From: Chthoniobacteraceae bacterium
GTDB taxonomy: Bacteria; Verrucomicrobiota; Verrucomicrobiia; Chthoniobacterales; Chthoniobacteraceae
Assembly (NCBI GenBank): GCA_947448395.1
Contig: CANFNA010000009.1
Coordinates: 1 to 38,533, forward strand
Reading direction: 5' to 3'
Length of the DNA: 38,533 bases
Positions 8,406-16,593 of the stretch are shown piece by piece. Below the pieces are notes generated by a model. That model had not been told where the DNA came from, did no database searches, and worked only from the letters and a program-made list of their open reading frames with translations. Made by a program: the position numbers and the translations under genes. Every line of letters begins with the position of its first letter. The first letter of the stretch is position 1.

Positions 8406-10211
8406 ATGTCGAACTCCAACACCCGTAATTTTTGCATTATCGCCCACATCGACCACGGGAAAACCACCCTTTCCGACCGGTTGCTAGAGTTCACTGGAAC
8501 TGTTGAAAAACGGGAGTCCCAAGAGCAACTGCTCGATGCCATGGATCTGGAGCGCGAACGAGGCATCACCATCAAGTCCCACCCAGTAGCCCTGACCTAC
8601 AAAGCCAAGGACGGACACCAATATAAGTTAAACCTCATGGACACGCCCGGTCACGTGGACTTCGCATATGAAGTCTCTCGTTCTCTGGCAGCTTGCGAGG
8701 GCGCCATCCTCGTGGTCGACGCCGCTCAAGGCGTCGAAGCGCAAACGGTCGCGAACGTCCATCTTGCAATGAAGCAGGGCCTCACCCTCGTGCCCGTCAT
8801 CAACAAGATCGACCTTCCAAACTCAGACCTCCCAAGCGTTCGTAAGCAACTCGAGGAAATTTTGGCCATTCCTGCCGACGAGGCTGTTCTTGCCAGCGCA
8901 AAGGCTGGAATCGGAATTGAGGAAATTTTGGAGGCAGTCATCGCGCGTATCCCCTCGCCAAAAGGCGATCCCGAAGGCCGTTTGCGGGCTCTGGTTTTTG
9001 ACTCCACTTTCGACACTTATCGCGGCGTGGTTGTTTACGTTCGAGTCGTTGATGGCAGCATTAAGGCTGGGGATCCCGTCAAACTGATGGCGACCAACCA
9101 ACAATACGAAGTCAAGGAAGTGGGCATCTTTCGCCCCACCCATCCCAAGTTTGTTGCCCAAACCTCTTTGGAATGCGGAGATGTCGGGTACGTCATTGCA
9201 AACATCAAAGCCAGCGGCGAAGTCAAGGTAGGCGATACCCTCACCGCAGGCCGCCAACCAGCAGCGTCTCCTCTTCCTGGATTTCAAGAAATCCAGCCCA
9301 TGGTGTTCAGCGGAATTTACCCCATCAACACAGCCGACTTCGAGCATCTCAAAACAGCCATGGGCAAGCTGCAACTCAACGATGCCGCTTTCATCTTCCA
9401 AGCAGAAAGCTCGGTCGCATTGGGGTTTGGATTCCGCTGCGGATTTCTCGGACTCCTCCACATGGAAATCATCCAAGAACGTCTGCGTCGCGAATTCAAT
9501 ATGGACATCATCGCGACATATCCGTCGGTGATTTACCAAATCCACAAAACCAATGGAGAAGTCCTCCTAGTGGACAATCCCGAGTACATGCCAGATCCAA
9601 GCGTCATCGAGGAAATTCGAGAGCCGATGGTTCGTTGTTTTCTGATGATTCCAAATGAAAACATCTCGGCTCTGATGCAGCTCATCATGGAGAAGCGCGG
9701 TGAAGTCAAACACACCGAATCTCTCGATACACGCCGCGTGATGCTCACTACCGAAATCCCGCTGAATGAGATCCTCGTCGACTTCGTCGACAAGATTAAG
9801 TCCATCACCCGAGGTTATGGCTCGATGGATTATGAACACGCAGACCATCGCGCTTCAAAACTGGTTAAACTCGATATCTTGGTAAATGGGGAACCCGTCG
9901 ACGCATTTTCCAGCATCGTTCACCGCGATAAAGCTGAAAGCAGAGGCAGAATTCTCGCAGCAAAATTGAAGGAAGTGATTCCATCGCAGATGTTTCAAGT
10001 CGCCATTCAGGCGGCCATTGGCGGAAAGATCGTCGCTCGTGAAAGCGTTTCCGCTCAGCGAAAGAATGTGACCGCAAAATGCTATGGCGGCGACATCACC
10101 CGTAAGCGCAAACTTCTCGAAAAACAGAAGGAAGGCAAAAAGCGGATGAAAGCCATTGGCAGGGTAAATATCCCCCAAGAAGCCTTCATTCAGGTCCTGA
10201 AGACCAACTAA
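8406..10211 (+). CDS. lepA: Elongation factor 4 (LepA), ribosome-associated GTPase
   Basis: 601 aa, full length for LepA. GTPase motifs in order: G1 AHIDHGKT (13-20), the switch I region with ERGITIK, G3 DTPGHVDF and G4 NKID. Domain II, the EF-G-like domains and the LepA-specific C-terminal domain follow, the last with YGGDITRKRKLLEKQKEGKK. It acts on ribosomes during initiation or stalled elongation. The ERGITIK motif is followed by SHPV rather than the AQ-type continuation of proteobacterial LepA, which I take as a lineage trait. The ATG at 8406 has no Shine-Dalgarno sequence. The 118-bp gap to the next gene holds a T-run near 10268 but only a weak possible stem. Confidence 0.97.
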   Translation: MSNSNTRNFCIIAHIDHGKTTLSDRLLEFTGTVEKRESQEQLLDAMDLERERGITIKSHPVALTYKAKDGHQYKLNLMDTPGHVDFAYEVSRSLAACEGAILVVDAAQGVEAQTVANVHLAMKQGLTLVPVINKIDLPNSDLPSVRKQLEEILAIPADEAVLASAKAGIGIEEILEAVIARIPSPKGDPEGRLRALVFDSTFDTYRGVVVYVRVVDGSIKAGDPVKLMATNQQYEVKEVGIFRPTHPKFVAQTSLECGDVGYVIANIKASGEVKVGDTLTAGRQPAASPLPGFQEIQPMVFSGIYPINTADFEHLKTAMGKLQLNDAAFIFQAESSVALGFGFRCGFLGLLHMEIIQERLRREFNMDIIATYPSVIYQIHKTNGEVLLVDNPEYMPDPSVIEEIREPMVRCFLMIPNENISALMQLIMEKRGEVKHTESLDTRRVMLTTEIPLNEILVDFVDKIKSITRGYGSMDYEHADHRASKLVKLDILVNGEPVDAFSSIVHRDKAESRGRILAAKLKEVIPSQMFQVAIQAAIGGKIVARESVSAQRKNVTAKCYGGDITRKRKLLEKQKEGKKRMKAIGRVNIPQEAFIQVLKTN

Positions 10212-10329
10212 CAAACGCGCTCAGTCGCAACCCGCTTCCAAAGCCCTTGATCGCAGGAAGAGCCTCTTTTTTAGCAGATGCTCATTTCCTCCGCTTGCAC
10301 TGTGGATCCGGATTCTGCCTTCTAGGGGT

Positions 10330-10821
10330 ATGACAACTCCAACCCCTGCTCCCGTTTCTCCAGAGGCCGTTCCGCAGTTGGCTCTGGAAGTCATGCACCG
10401 TGCAAAGTTCCCAATGCTCGCGACCACGGATGGCGATCAGCCTCACCTCCGACCTGTTTCCCCCGTTCACACAGACGGGTTCATCGTCTATGTCGCGAAC
10501 CTTCGGAGCTATGGCAAAACGAATCAAATCGCCAATAACCCAAAGGTCGAACTGTGTTACTTGGACGAGGCCCACGACCAAGTCCGCATCACAGGAGTTG
10601 CGGAAATATTAGCGGACCCTGAACTCCTGGAGTTCATCTGGAAGAACACACCGCTGCTTCGGCGCTACCTCGGGCAAAGCAACAATCCCGCACTCATTAT
10701 CTACCGAATCCGCCCCACACGGATCCGTTTTATGAGGGAGTGGGCTATGGAGTATCACGAAGTTCCTCCTCCGCAGTTGCAGCACGCGAATCCAAAATCG
10801 CAGTCGCATCCATCTCTCTAA
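10330..10821 (+). CDS. Pyridoxamine 5'-phosphate oxidase-like FMN-binding split-barrel protein
   Basis: 163 aa. The sequence has the split-barrel pattern of the PNPOx-like superfamily: FPMLATTDGDQPHLRPVSPVHTDGFIVYVAN, read in pieces as two strands around residues 27-57, then YGKTNQIANNPKVELCYLD and VRITGVAEILADPE. Proteins of this kind bind FMN, F420 or haem and often act as small oxidoreductases or stress proteins. The short length and lack of PNPOx C-terminal residues argue against true PdxH activity. A MarR-type regulator begins 8 bp downstream, so the two probably form a bicistron in which the regulator controls the flavoprotein. Exact substrate cannot be told. Confidence 0.75.
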   Translation: MTTPTPAPVSPEAVPQLALEVMHRAKFPMLATTDGDQPHLRPVSPVHTDGFIVYVANLRSYGKTNQIANNPKVELCYLDEAHDQVRITGVAEILADPELLEFIWKNTPLLRRYLGQSNNPALIIYRIRPTRIRFMREWAMEYHEVPPPQLQHANPKSQSHPSL

Positions 10822-10829
10822 ACTGCTCG

Positions 10830-11285
10830 ATGCCGACGATGCGACGTCTTCCTCCGCTGCTTCGCCGTGCTTGGTACAGTCTGAATCAAGAATTCAGACA
10901 ACGCATCGCTCCACTCGGAATCACTCCAGATCAGTTCTCCATCTTACGCTGGCTTTCGGAAGGAACCCCCTCGGGCCTCACCCAAACCGAACTCACCCAG
11001 CAAATGGCCAGCGATCCCAATACAATCGCAGCAACAGTCCGTCGGATGGAATCAGCAGGCCTCGTCACACGTCCTAGGCATGAGACGGATAAACGCGCCA
11101 GACGCGTCAAGTTAACCGAAGACGGAGAACAAGCGTTTCGAAGCGCTCAATCCATCGCTGAAAACCTTCAAGTCAGCGTCCTCGCAGAACTACCCCAACC
11201 GGATGCCGATCACTTTCTTGAACTGCTTGAAAAAGTCGCAGATGCCTGCGCTAGACAATCCAACGTCCTCCCGAGTGACTCCTGA
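10830..11285 (+). CDS. MarR-family transcriptional regulator
   Basis: 151 aa from the ATG at 10830, 8 bp after the upstream stop. The frame can be extended to a GTG at 10740, but those 30 residues are low-complexity, overlap the preceding gene and are not MarR-like. The winged helix-turn-helix is clear: ITPDQFSILRWLSEG, TQTELTQQMASDPNTIAATVRRMESAGLV as the recognition region (about 45-80), then the wing RHETDKRARRVKLTEDG. Dimerisation helices are at both ends. MarR proteins usually repress their own operon and respond to phenolic or oxidative signals. The likely target is the promoter upstream of the PNPOx-like gene (inference). Alternative internal ATG at 10839. Confidence 0.85.
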   Translation: MPTMRRLPPLLRRAWYSLNQEFRQRIAPLGITPDQFSILRWLSEGTPSGLTQTELTQQMASDPNTIAATVRRMESAGLVTRPRHETDKRARRVKLTEDGEQAFRSAQSIAENLQVSVLAELPQPDADHFLELLEKVADACARQSNVLPSDS

Positions 11286-11323
11286 AAAGCAAAAGCCGGC
11301 GCTCCCTGAGAAAACACCGGCTT
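11284..11323 (-). terminator. Rho-independent terminator of the PQQ-repeat gene
   Basis: On the minus strand, arms at 11323-11317 and 11299-11293 (AAGCCGG / CCGGCTT) form a GC-rich 7-bp stem, followed at once by TTTTGCTTTT. It lies in the 72-bp gap between two convergent genes, just past the stop at 11358. The plus-strand version has no T-tract, so it works best for the minus-strand gene. Confidence 0.65.
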
Positions 11324-11357
11324 AAACAAACTTCGAAGACAAGTATCTACCTGTTGC

Positions 11358-12626
11358 TTACTGAAAACAGGCTGCCTCGACCGTACTCCGAAGGAAAAGT
11401 TTTCCGCCGGAAACCGCTGGAGTCGTCCAGCACTTTCCAGACAGAACATGCTGACGGCTGATTTCCTTGTAGGCGTCTGGCTTCGCTGCAAAGCGGACTA
11501 GGTCCCCGGCATCCGAGAGCGCCACCACCTCGTTCCCCATCAAAATAACATGCCCTGGACCGAATCCCTCTTGGGTCCACTTCACCGTACCCGTGGCGAG
11601 CTCCACACACTTCACAGGGCCTTTTCCATACTCTTTGAATTGGAACATCCCATACAGGTGGCCGTCCTTGAGCACTGGGGTACTCCAATGGTTCGCCAGC
11701 GGCGTATTCCCAGGAACGCGGTAGATCTCCGTCGCAGTCCAGGTCGCCCCTTCTTTTTTGACGCGCACCGCTCCCGCGCCCACACCGTATCCCGCCGAAC
11801 AATACACAATGTCTCCTCCCACAACCGGCGAGGCCGCAGTGGAAATCTTGTAAGGAAACGAATAGCGCCACAACTCCTTGCCCGTTTTCGGTTCCACTGA
11901 AAGAAGTCCAGACTGCAAAAAGAATAGCACCTGTCGCTCACCGCCAATGGTCGCGGCAACTGGAGTCGCGTGTGTCATCTTCTCGTCAAACGCCTTCCAA
12001 ACCACATTCCCGTTCTGCGGGTCCACCGCCATCAACGACTGACCAGGCCCGCCTCCCGCAACAAAGAGAAGCCCTCCCTCCAACAATGGCGATGCAGCAT
12101 TCTGCCACTGAATGTTGCGCCCCTCGTGCTCAGCCTTCAAATCGCGAGTCCACAGAACCTTCCCAGAGGCCGCTTCAAATGCTCGAAGCGCCAATTGCGA
12201 AGACATCACCACAACCCGGTCTCCCACGATCGTTGGAGTCGAACGCGGCCCGTCACCACCATCGTTATTTTTGGAGGGATCGTTTTTATCCTTCACCCCA
12301 TCGTTTCCGCCCTTGTCATAATTAGCCACGTTCAACGGCGCACTCCACAGCGTCTTCCCGTTAGAGGCATCCTGCGCCACCACCACCTCCTGATTAGCGC
12401 CCTCCAATTCTTGAGTGATCAAAGTAAAGGCACGACCACCTCCCACCGAAAACGAACTAAAACCAGTATTACTAGGCACCTTCCAAACCGCTCTTAAACC
12501 GGCGGAGTTCCATTGCATCGTTTCCGATGAAACTCCATCTCCAGCACCTCCGCGGTACTGAGGCCAGTCGGCCGCTTCAGAAAACAATGGGGTCAGAGCG
12601 AGTAAAATCAGGGGGGCTTTTTTCAT
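11358..12626 (-). CDS. Exported PQQ-like beta-propeller repeat protein
   Basis: 422 aa from the ATG at 12626. An upstream ATG-less extension to 12677 would put 17 residues before an obvious signal peptide (MKKAPLILLALTPLFSEA) and is rejected. The mature start WPQYRGGAGDGVS is the typical opening of secreted PQQ-repeat proteins in this phylum. Repeated tryptophan-docking blades follow, for example NGKTLWSAPL, SGKVLWTRDL, NGNVVWKAF, TGKELWRY and TGTVKWTQ. The fold is a BamB/quinoprotein-type propeller. There is no sign of the catalytic residues of methanol dehydrogenases, so enzymatic activity is doubtful. It lies 77 bp downstream of another secreted gene on the same strand. Confidence 0.82.
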   Translation of the reverse strand: MKKAPLILLALTPLFSEAADWPQYRGGAGDGVSSETMQWNSAGLRAVWKVPSNTGFSSFSVGGGRAFTLITQELEGANQEVVVAQDASNGKTLWSAPLNVANYDKGGNDGVKDKNDPSKNNDGGDGPRSTPTIVGDRVVVMSSQLALRAFEAASGKVLWTRDLKAEHEGRNIQWQNAASPLLEGGLLFVAGGGPGQSLMAVDPQNGNVVWKAFDEKMTHATPVAATIGGERQVLFFLQSGLLSVEPKTGKELWRYSFPYKISTAASPVVGGDIVYCSAGYGVGAGAVRVKKEGATWTATEIYRVPGNTPLANHWSTPVLKDGHLYGMFQFKEYGKGPVKCVELATGTVKWTQEGFGPGHVILMGNEVVALSDAGDLVRFAAKPDAYKEISRQHVLSGKCWTTPAVSGGKLFLRSTVEAACFQ

Positions 12627-12703
12627 GGGGTATCTTGGGTTTGGCAAACAGACGGAATAGTTAAAGCGAAAAAACACGAACTTCCTCGATCAACGCCGAA
12701 AAA

Positions 12704-13339
12704 CTAAGGCGCCGTCCAGCGCAGATCGTCGAAGGAAATCGGGGTCCCTGAAAAAGGACTTCCCCAAATGGCTGCACGCCCAGCGCTGGGCTCACCGACC
12801 ACCTCCCAGCGAATCTGAGGTTCTGGCGAAGCGGTCGTTCCATCCTTCCAGGCCCACCCCTCAGCCACCCACCCTGCCGTCCCTTTCTTCACCGCCAATC
12901 GGAGTCGAGTCCAACTCCCACTCTCCCACGCAAATGCCACCCCAGCTAAAGGCTCGTCTCCCTTATAAATCTCAAGCTGCCCTTTCCCCGGACTCACCTG
13001 CAACCGATATCCCCCGGCCCCCCGCAAACTCAGGCCAAACGTCGGAAATTTACGTCCCTGTTTCGTCCCTTGGAATCGCGCTTCGACAAGACTCGATTCG
13101 GCATGACTCGGACCAAAAAGAGCGCCGAAAGTATCCAAGGGCGATCCAGGAAGTCGCAGAAAATGAGCTCCATCCTCCACTACGACCGCAAAATCACCAG
13201 CCAGAGCCAGAAACTCCTTAGGCATTGAGCCGGCTGAAACTCGCTCGAAATCCTGCTCAAACAGAACCGTTTCGGCCTTCGTTTGCTGCACTAAAAAGGC
13301 CGCACCCAAGGCAACGGCTAGGAGGAAACATTTTTTCAT
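12704..13339 (-). CDS. Secreted protein, probable concanavalin-like (LamG/DUF1080-type) fold
   Basis: 211 aa from the ATG at 13339, chosen because a signal peptide follows directly (MKKCFLLAVALGAAFLVQQTKA). The frame stays open to 13402 with no plausible start function. The mature protein has the pattern of a jelly-roll module: an opening FEQDFE strand, FLRLPGSP, a VEARFQG strand, GYRLQVSPGKGQLEIYKGDE, WTRLRLAVKKG and a closing ISFDDLRW. I do not recognise a specific family, and no catalytic residues can be assigned. It is the first gene of a two-gene unit with the PQQ-repeat protein, suggesting joint surface or periplasmic function. It is divergent from cdsA. Confidence 0.65.
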   Translation of the reverse strand: MKKCFLLAVALGAAFLVQQTKAETVLFEQDFERVSAGSMPKEFLALAGDFAVVVEDGAHFLRLPGSPLDTFGALFGPSHAESSLVEARFQGTKQGRKFPTFGLSLRGAGGYRLQVSPGKGQLEIYKGDEPLAGVAFAWESGSWTRLRLAVKKGTAGWVAEGWAWKDGTTASPEPQIRWEVVGEPSAGRAAIWGSPFSGTPISFDDLRWTAP

Positions 13340-13616
13340 CTTCAAAATGGTCTGGAGAGTCTGTCTGGAGGCGTCTTCGCATCCCGTGGAGTCAATACCC
13401 AATGGGCGCGCCGAACCTCACTTGAGAAACGGGAGTAGAGAAAGTCAAATGACAGCCAAAACAACGCTACCCCTGTTGAATCCACCACGGACCCATTTCT
13501 TGGAAGCCAAATTAGTCATCCGTGCCATTCACCCACACCTATTTTCAGATCAAAGCGCTCTTCCGCCGAGCGTTCTTGCATTCACCAAACGCCTTGTGAA
13601 GCCTCCAATCCATCCC

Positions 13617-14495
13617 ATGGGCCCCGCCTCAAAAGTTTTTCTGTCCAGATTCTCCAGCACCCTCATCCTCTGGGGACTCTGTTGGGCCACCATGAATTGG
13701 GTCTACGAACCCGGTTTCTGGATCCTCCTGGTCCCCCTTATCCTTCGAAGCCTTTGGGAATTCTACGGAATGCTCCACTCCGCAGAACTGCCGCATTTTC
13801 GCAAAACCGGGATGCTTCTCGGCGCCCTCATCTGCCTCGGCTCTCTCGCCATTTCCCGCCAATGGGGCTGCGATTTATCAGTCCAGTTCGAATCCGCATC
13901 GCTCGCACTCAGCGTCCTCTGGATCTTTGTTCGGCAGATTTTCCGAAAATCTGCGCAACCGCTCCCAATCACCACGATCGCCTACACCTTACTCGGCGTC
14001 GCTTACATCCCTTTCCTCGCCACCTTCACTACCAAGCTCCTTTACCTGACTCCACGCGCGGCAGACGGATCACTCACTGGCCACTATTACGTCCTCTTTC
14101 TCGCTGTCGTCACCAAATTCTCTGACTGCGGTGCCTACGTCACTGGGTCTCTCATCGGAAAGCATCCCATGATCCCGCATGTCTCTCCCAAAAAAACATG
14201 GGAGGGATTCGCCGGTGCGCTCCTTTTCTCTCTTCTCGGATCCCTTGCGCTACTTCGCATTTTCCCCACTCAACTCAGCCTCATCACCCCCGTTGCAGCC
14301 ATCATTCTTGGCCTCGGATTCAGTATCATCGCCGTCCTCGGCGACCTCGCTGAATCGGTAATTAAAAGATCCACCGGAACGAAAGATTCCGGCCATTTTA
14401 TTCCCGGAATCGGCGGAGCCATGGACCTCATTGATTCCCTTCTCTTCACCGGGCCGGTCCTCTACTTCTACCTCAGAATTGCTCTTGGCGCCTAA
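13617..14495 (+). CDS. cdsA: Phosphatidate cytidylyltransferase (CDP-diacylglycerol synthase)
   Basis: 292 aa from the ATG at 13617, where the hydrophobic protein begins. The frame is open back to 13347, but that stretch is Pro-rich, unlike the family, and runs into the divergent gene's promoter zone. About eight membrane helices can be seen. The C-terminal signature SVIKRSTGTKDSGHFIPGIGGAMDLIDS matches the CDS family overall (S-x2-KR-x4-KD and the final D), but the usual HGG and DR are IGG and DL. It makes CDP-diacylglycerol for phospholipid synthesis. The stop overlaps the dxr start (TAATG), so the two genes are translationally coupled, as in the common uppS-cdsA-dxr arrangement; uppS is not here. 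Confidence 0.9.
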   Translation: MGPASKVFLSRFSSTLILWGLCWATMNWVYEPGFWILLVPLILRSLWEFYGMLHSAELPHFRKTGMLLGALICLGSLAISRQWGCDLSVQFESASLALSVLWIFVRQIFRKSAQPLPITTIAYTLLGVAYIPFLATFTTKLLYLTPRAADGSLTGHYYVLFLAVVTKFSDCGAYVTGSLIGKHPMIPHVSPKKTWEGFAGALLFSLLGSLALLRIFPTQLSLITPVAAIILGLGFSIIAVLGDLAESVIKRSTGTKDSGHFIPGIGGAMDLIDSLLFTGPVLYFYLRIALGA

Positions 14496-15697
14496 TGCAC
14501 TCGCAGCACCCCCTCCCCACTCCAACCCATTCTAACACCCGAAGCCGACGACGCGTCGTCATTCTTGGGTGTACAGGCTCCATCGGTCAGTCCGCACTCA
14601 AAGTGGCTGAAGACATCCCCAATCGCATGGAAGTGGTCGGCCTCGCCGCTGATCGCAGCGTGGACACCTTTGTTTCTCAAGTGCGTCATTGGAAACCAAA
14701 GGCCTGCACGCTCTTCAATCCTTCTGCAGCGGCCGAAGCTCGACTTCAACTCGGATCAAAACACCCTCAAGTCTGGGAAGGCGAGGCAGGACTTTGCGAA
14801 CTGGCCACTCTTCCCGAGGCAGATTTAGTCCTCATTGCCATCGTTGGAACCTCCGGACTGCGACCCGCTCTCGCTGCAATAGAAGCGGGGAAAGATATCG
14901 CCATCGCTTCCAAAGAAATCTTGGTCATGGCAGGGTCCGTTGTCATGGAAGCCGCCCGTAGAAAGGGCGTCCGTGTCCTCCCGGTTGACAGTGAGCACAA
15001 TGCCATTTTCCAGTGCCTCGAGGGACGCGATCCCCGCTCCGTATCCCGAATCATTTTGACCGCAAGCGGCGGCCCTTTCCGAAAACTGCCCGCGGATAAA
15101 CTCCTCAATGTCACTCCCGCAGAAGCCCTGAAACATCCAACTTGGGACATGGGCAAAAAAATCTCCATCGACTCCGCAACCCTCTTCAATAAGGGCTTGG
15201 AAATGATCGAGGCACGCTGGCTCTTTGACGTACCGATGCCTCAGGTCGATGTGGTTATCCATCCGCAGAGCATCATTCATTCGATGGTCGAATTCGTCGA
15301 CAGCTCCATCCTAGCCCAGCTTTCCGCTACGGACATGTGCTTCCCCATTCAATACGCGGTCACTTGGCCCGAACGCGTCCCAAATCGGCTTCCTCCGCTA
15401 AATTTTTCCGAGTTGAGCAAACTAGAATTCGAAGCTCCACGCGCCGAAGATTTTCCCGCCCTCAATTTGGCTCGCTGGGCAGGCACCACCGGGGGAACCC
15501 TTCCCGCCGTTCTGAATGCCGCTAACGAAGTCGCGGTCGAAGCATTCCTTGCCGGACGCTGTCGCTTTCCCAGCATCTGGAAAACCGTCGAAACCACCAT
15601 GCAGGCCCATCAAGTCGACTCCGCTCCAGACTTAGTCTCCATTCTCGCAGCAGATCGTTGGGCTCGGACATTCACCGAAAACAACATCGCCCACTAG
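14495..15697 (+). CDS. dxr: 1-deoxy-D-xylulose 5-phosphate reductoisomerase
   Basis: 400 aa, normal length plus a short polar N-terminal tail. NADPH-binding motif GCTGSIG is at residues 25-31. The metal ligands Asp165 and Glu167 are in LPVDSEHNAIFQ and Glu236 is in NKGLEMIEARWLF. The substrate loop ASGGPFR and the PTWDMGKKISIDSAT segment are present. It converts DXP to MEP, the committed step of non-mevalonate isoprenoid synthesis in the cytoplasm. Its ATG overlaps the cdsA stop by one base. The rseP-type protease gene that often follows dxr is absent; instead the next gene converges 8 bp away. Confidence 0.97.
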   Translation: MHSQHPLPTPTHSNTRSRRRVVILGCTGSIGQSALKVAEDIPNRMEVVGLAADRSVDTFVSQVRHWKPKACTLFNPSAAAEARLQLGSKHPQVWEGEAGLCELATLPEADLVLIAIVGTSGLRPALAAIEAGKDIAIASKEILVMAGSVVMEAARRKGVRVLPVDSEHNAIFQCLEGRDPRSVSRIILTASGGPFRKLPADKLLNVTPAEALKHPTWDMGKKISIDSATLFNKGLEMIEARWLFDVPMPQVDVVIHPQSIIHSMVEFVDSSILAQLSATDMCFPIQYAVTWPERVPNRLPPLNFSELSKLEFEAPRAEDFPALNLARWAGTTGGTLPAVLNAANEVAVEAFLAGRCRFPSIWKTVETTMQAHQVDSAPDLVSILAADRWARTFTENNIAH

Positions 15698-15705
15698 AAA
15701 CAGGA

Positions 15706-16458
15706 TCAGCGGCGAATCCAAATAGACCCTTCCGCAACGCTCCACTGGTACTTCCTCGCGTGCTCGCGAATCAGGAACGGCAAATCGATCGTCCTCACTA
15801 TCTCAAAGCCTCCGCCCAGCACCTCCTTCAGTCCATCGAGCGTCGAACACTTCTCTCCTTCCCGCTCAAATCCACCCAACCAAGACTGCCTCGGCGTGTA
15901 TTCCTCCATCCAAGTGTACGGGGATGTGATCACCAACTGACCCCCAGGACGCAACAGATCGAAAAGCGCGGAAAGGCACTTGCGCGGATCCACAAGCCGA
16001 TCGATCAGGTTAGCCATCAATACCACATCAAAAACCCCTAAATCACTCCTCAGATTCATCGCATCTCCCTGCTCAAAACGTATCCGATCCGGCAAAACTC
16101 CTTCCGGAAGCCTCGCCACTAGCGGGGTCTGTAAATCCCCCTCGTCTCGCCGCCAGTACGAAACCTGGCCCTGAGACCGAATCCTCTCCGCCGCTTCCAC
16201 AAAGCGATGCGAGTAATCGATCCCGATCACCTCTCCACAGTGCCTCGCCAGCTCAAAAGACGAACGTCCAACCGCACACCCTAAATCCAACGCCCTCCCG
16301 CCAAACGCCTTCCCTAAATCCACCCCCTCACTCACACAGCGCTCCGGATAACCCAGCGCCTCCCGCGGGCCTCCCCCATGCGTCAACACCTCAGAATCCG
16401 CCCCAAAGTGAAACAGCAAATACTCGTTGAGCAGACGGTCGCTTTCATACGGATTCAT
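15706..16458 (-). CDS. SAM-dependent methyltransferase resembling the OvoA C-terminal (4-mercaptohistidine N-methyltransferase) domain
   Basis: 250 aa from the ATG at 16458; an in-frame ATG at 16512 would add 18 residues. The inner start is preferred because GGAG lies 5 bp upstream and NPYESDRLLNEYLLFHFG is where the family begins. SAM motif I is ALDLGCAVGRSSFELA, then GIDYSHRFVEAAERI, FEQGDAMNL and DVVLMANLIDRLVDP. The YESDRLLNEYLLFHFG opening and the TSPYTWMEEYTPRQSWLGG segment are what I recognise from the stand-alone 4-mercaptohistidine N1-methyltransferase family, the last step of ovothiol synthesis. No sulfoxide synthase is in the window. The methyltransferase fold is certain; the ovothiol role is a family-based inference. 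Confidence 0.78.
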   Translation of the reverse strand: MNPYESDRLLNEYLLFHFGADSEVLTHGGGPREALGYPERCVSEGVDLGKAFGGRALDLGCAVGRSSFELARHCGEVIGIDYSHRFVEAAERIRSQGQVSYWRRDEGDLQTPLVARLPEGVLPDRIRFEQGDAMNLRSDLGVFDVVLMANLIDRLVDPRKCLSALFDLLRPGGQLVITSPYTWMEEYTPRQSWLGGFEREGEKCSTLDGLKEVLGGGFEIVRTIDLPFLIREHARKYQWSVAEGSIWIRR

Positions 16459-16463
16459 AGACG

Positions 16464-16467
16464 CTCC
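16464..16467 (-). promoter_or_regulatory. Shine-Dalgarno (GGAG) deciding the methyltransferase start
   Basis: GGAG on the minus strand lies 5 nt before the ATG at 16458. It is one of only two convincing Shine-Dalgarno sites seen in the window and favours the shorter start over the ATG at 16512. Confidence 0.5.
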
Positions 16468-16593
16468 ATTAGAATTTTTCGGAATAAGCCCCCGAGAGGT
16501 TGCGGATTGCATCCCTAATCAGATAGACCCCTCGTGACGTTCGGGCAACGCCATGCCGCCCAGCCCCCATTTCTCGCTCGATTTTCAACCCCC

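Noticed and set aside
8823-9545. 240-codon minus-strand frame inside lepA
   Set aside because: It is antisense to highly conserved LepA domains, with low-complexity and unrecognisable protein.
10212-10329. Intrinsic terminator after lepA
   Set aside because: A T-run exists near 10268, but the only upstream pairing found (CTTCC with GGAAG) is five bases with a long loop.
13347-13616. N-terminal extension of cdsA by 90 codons
   Set aside because: The extension is Pro-rich, not membrane-like, and would begin 8 bp from the divergent gene's start; the family begins near the ATG at 13617.
15698-15705. Terminator between dxr and the methyltransferase
   Set aside because: The convergent stops are only 8 bp apart and no stem with a T-tract was seen there.
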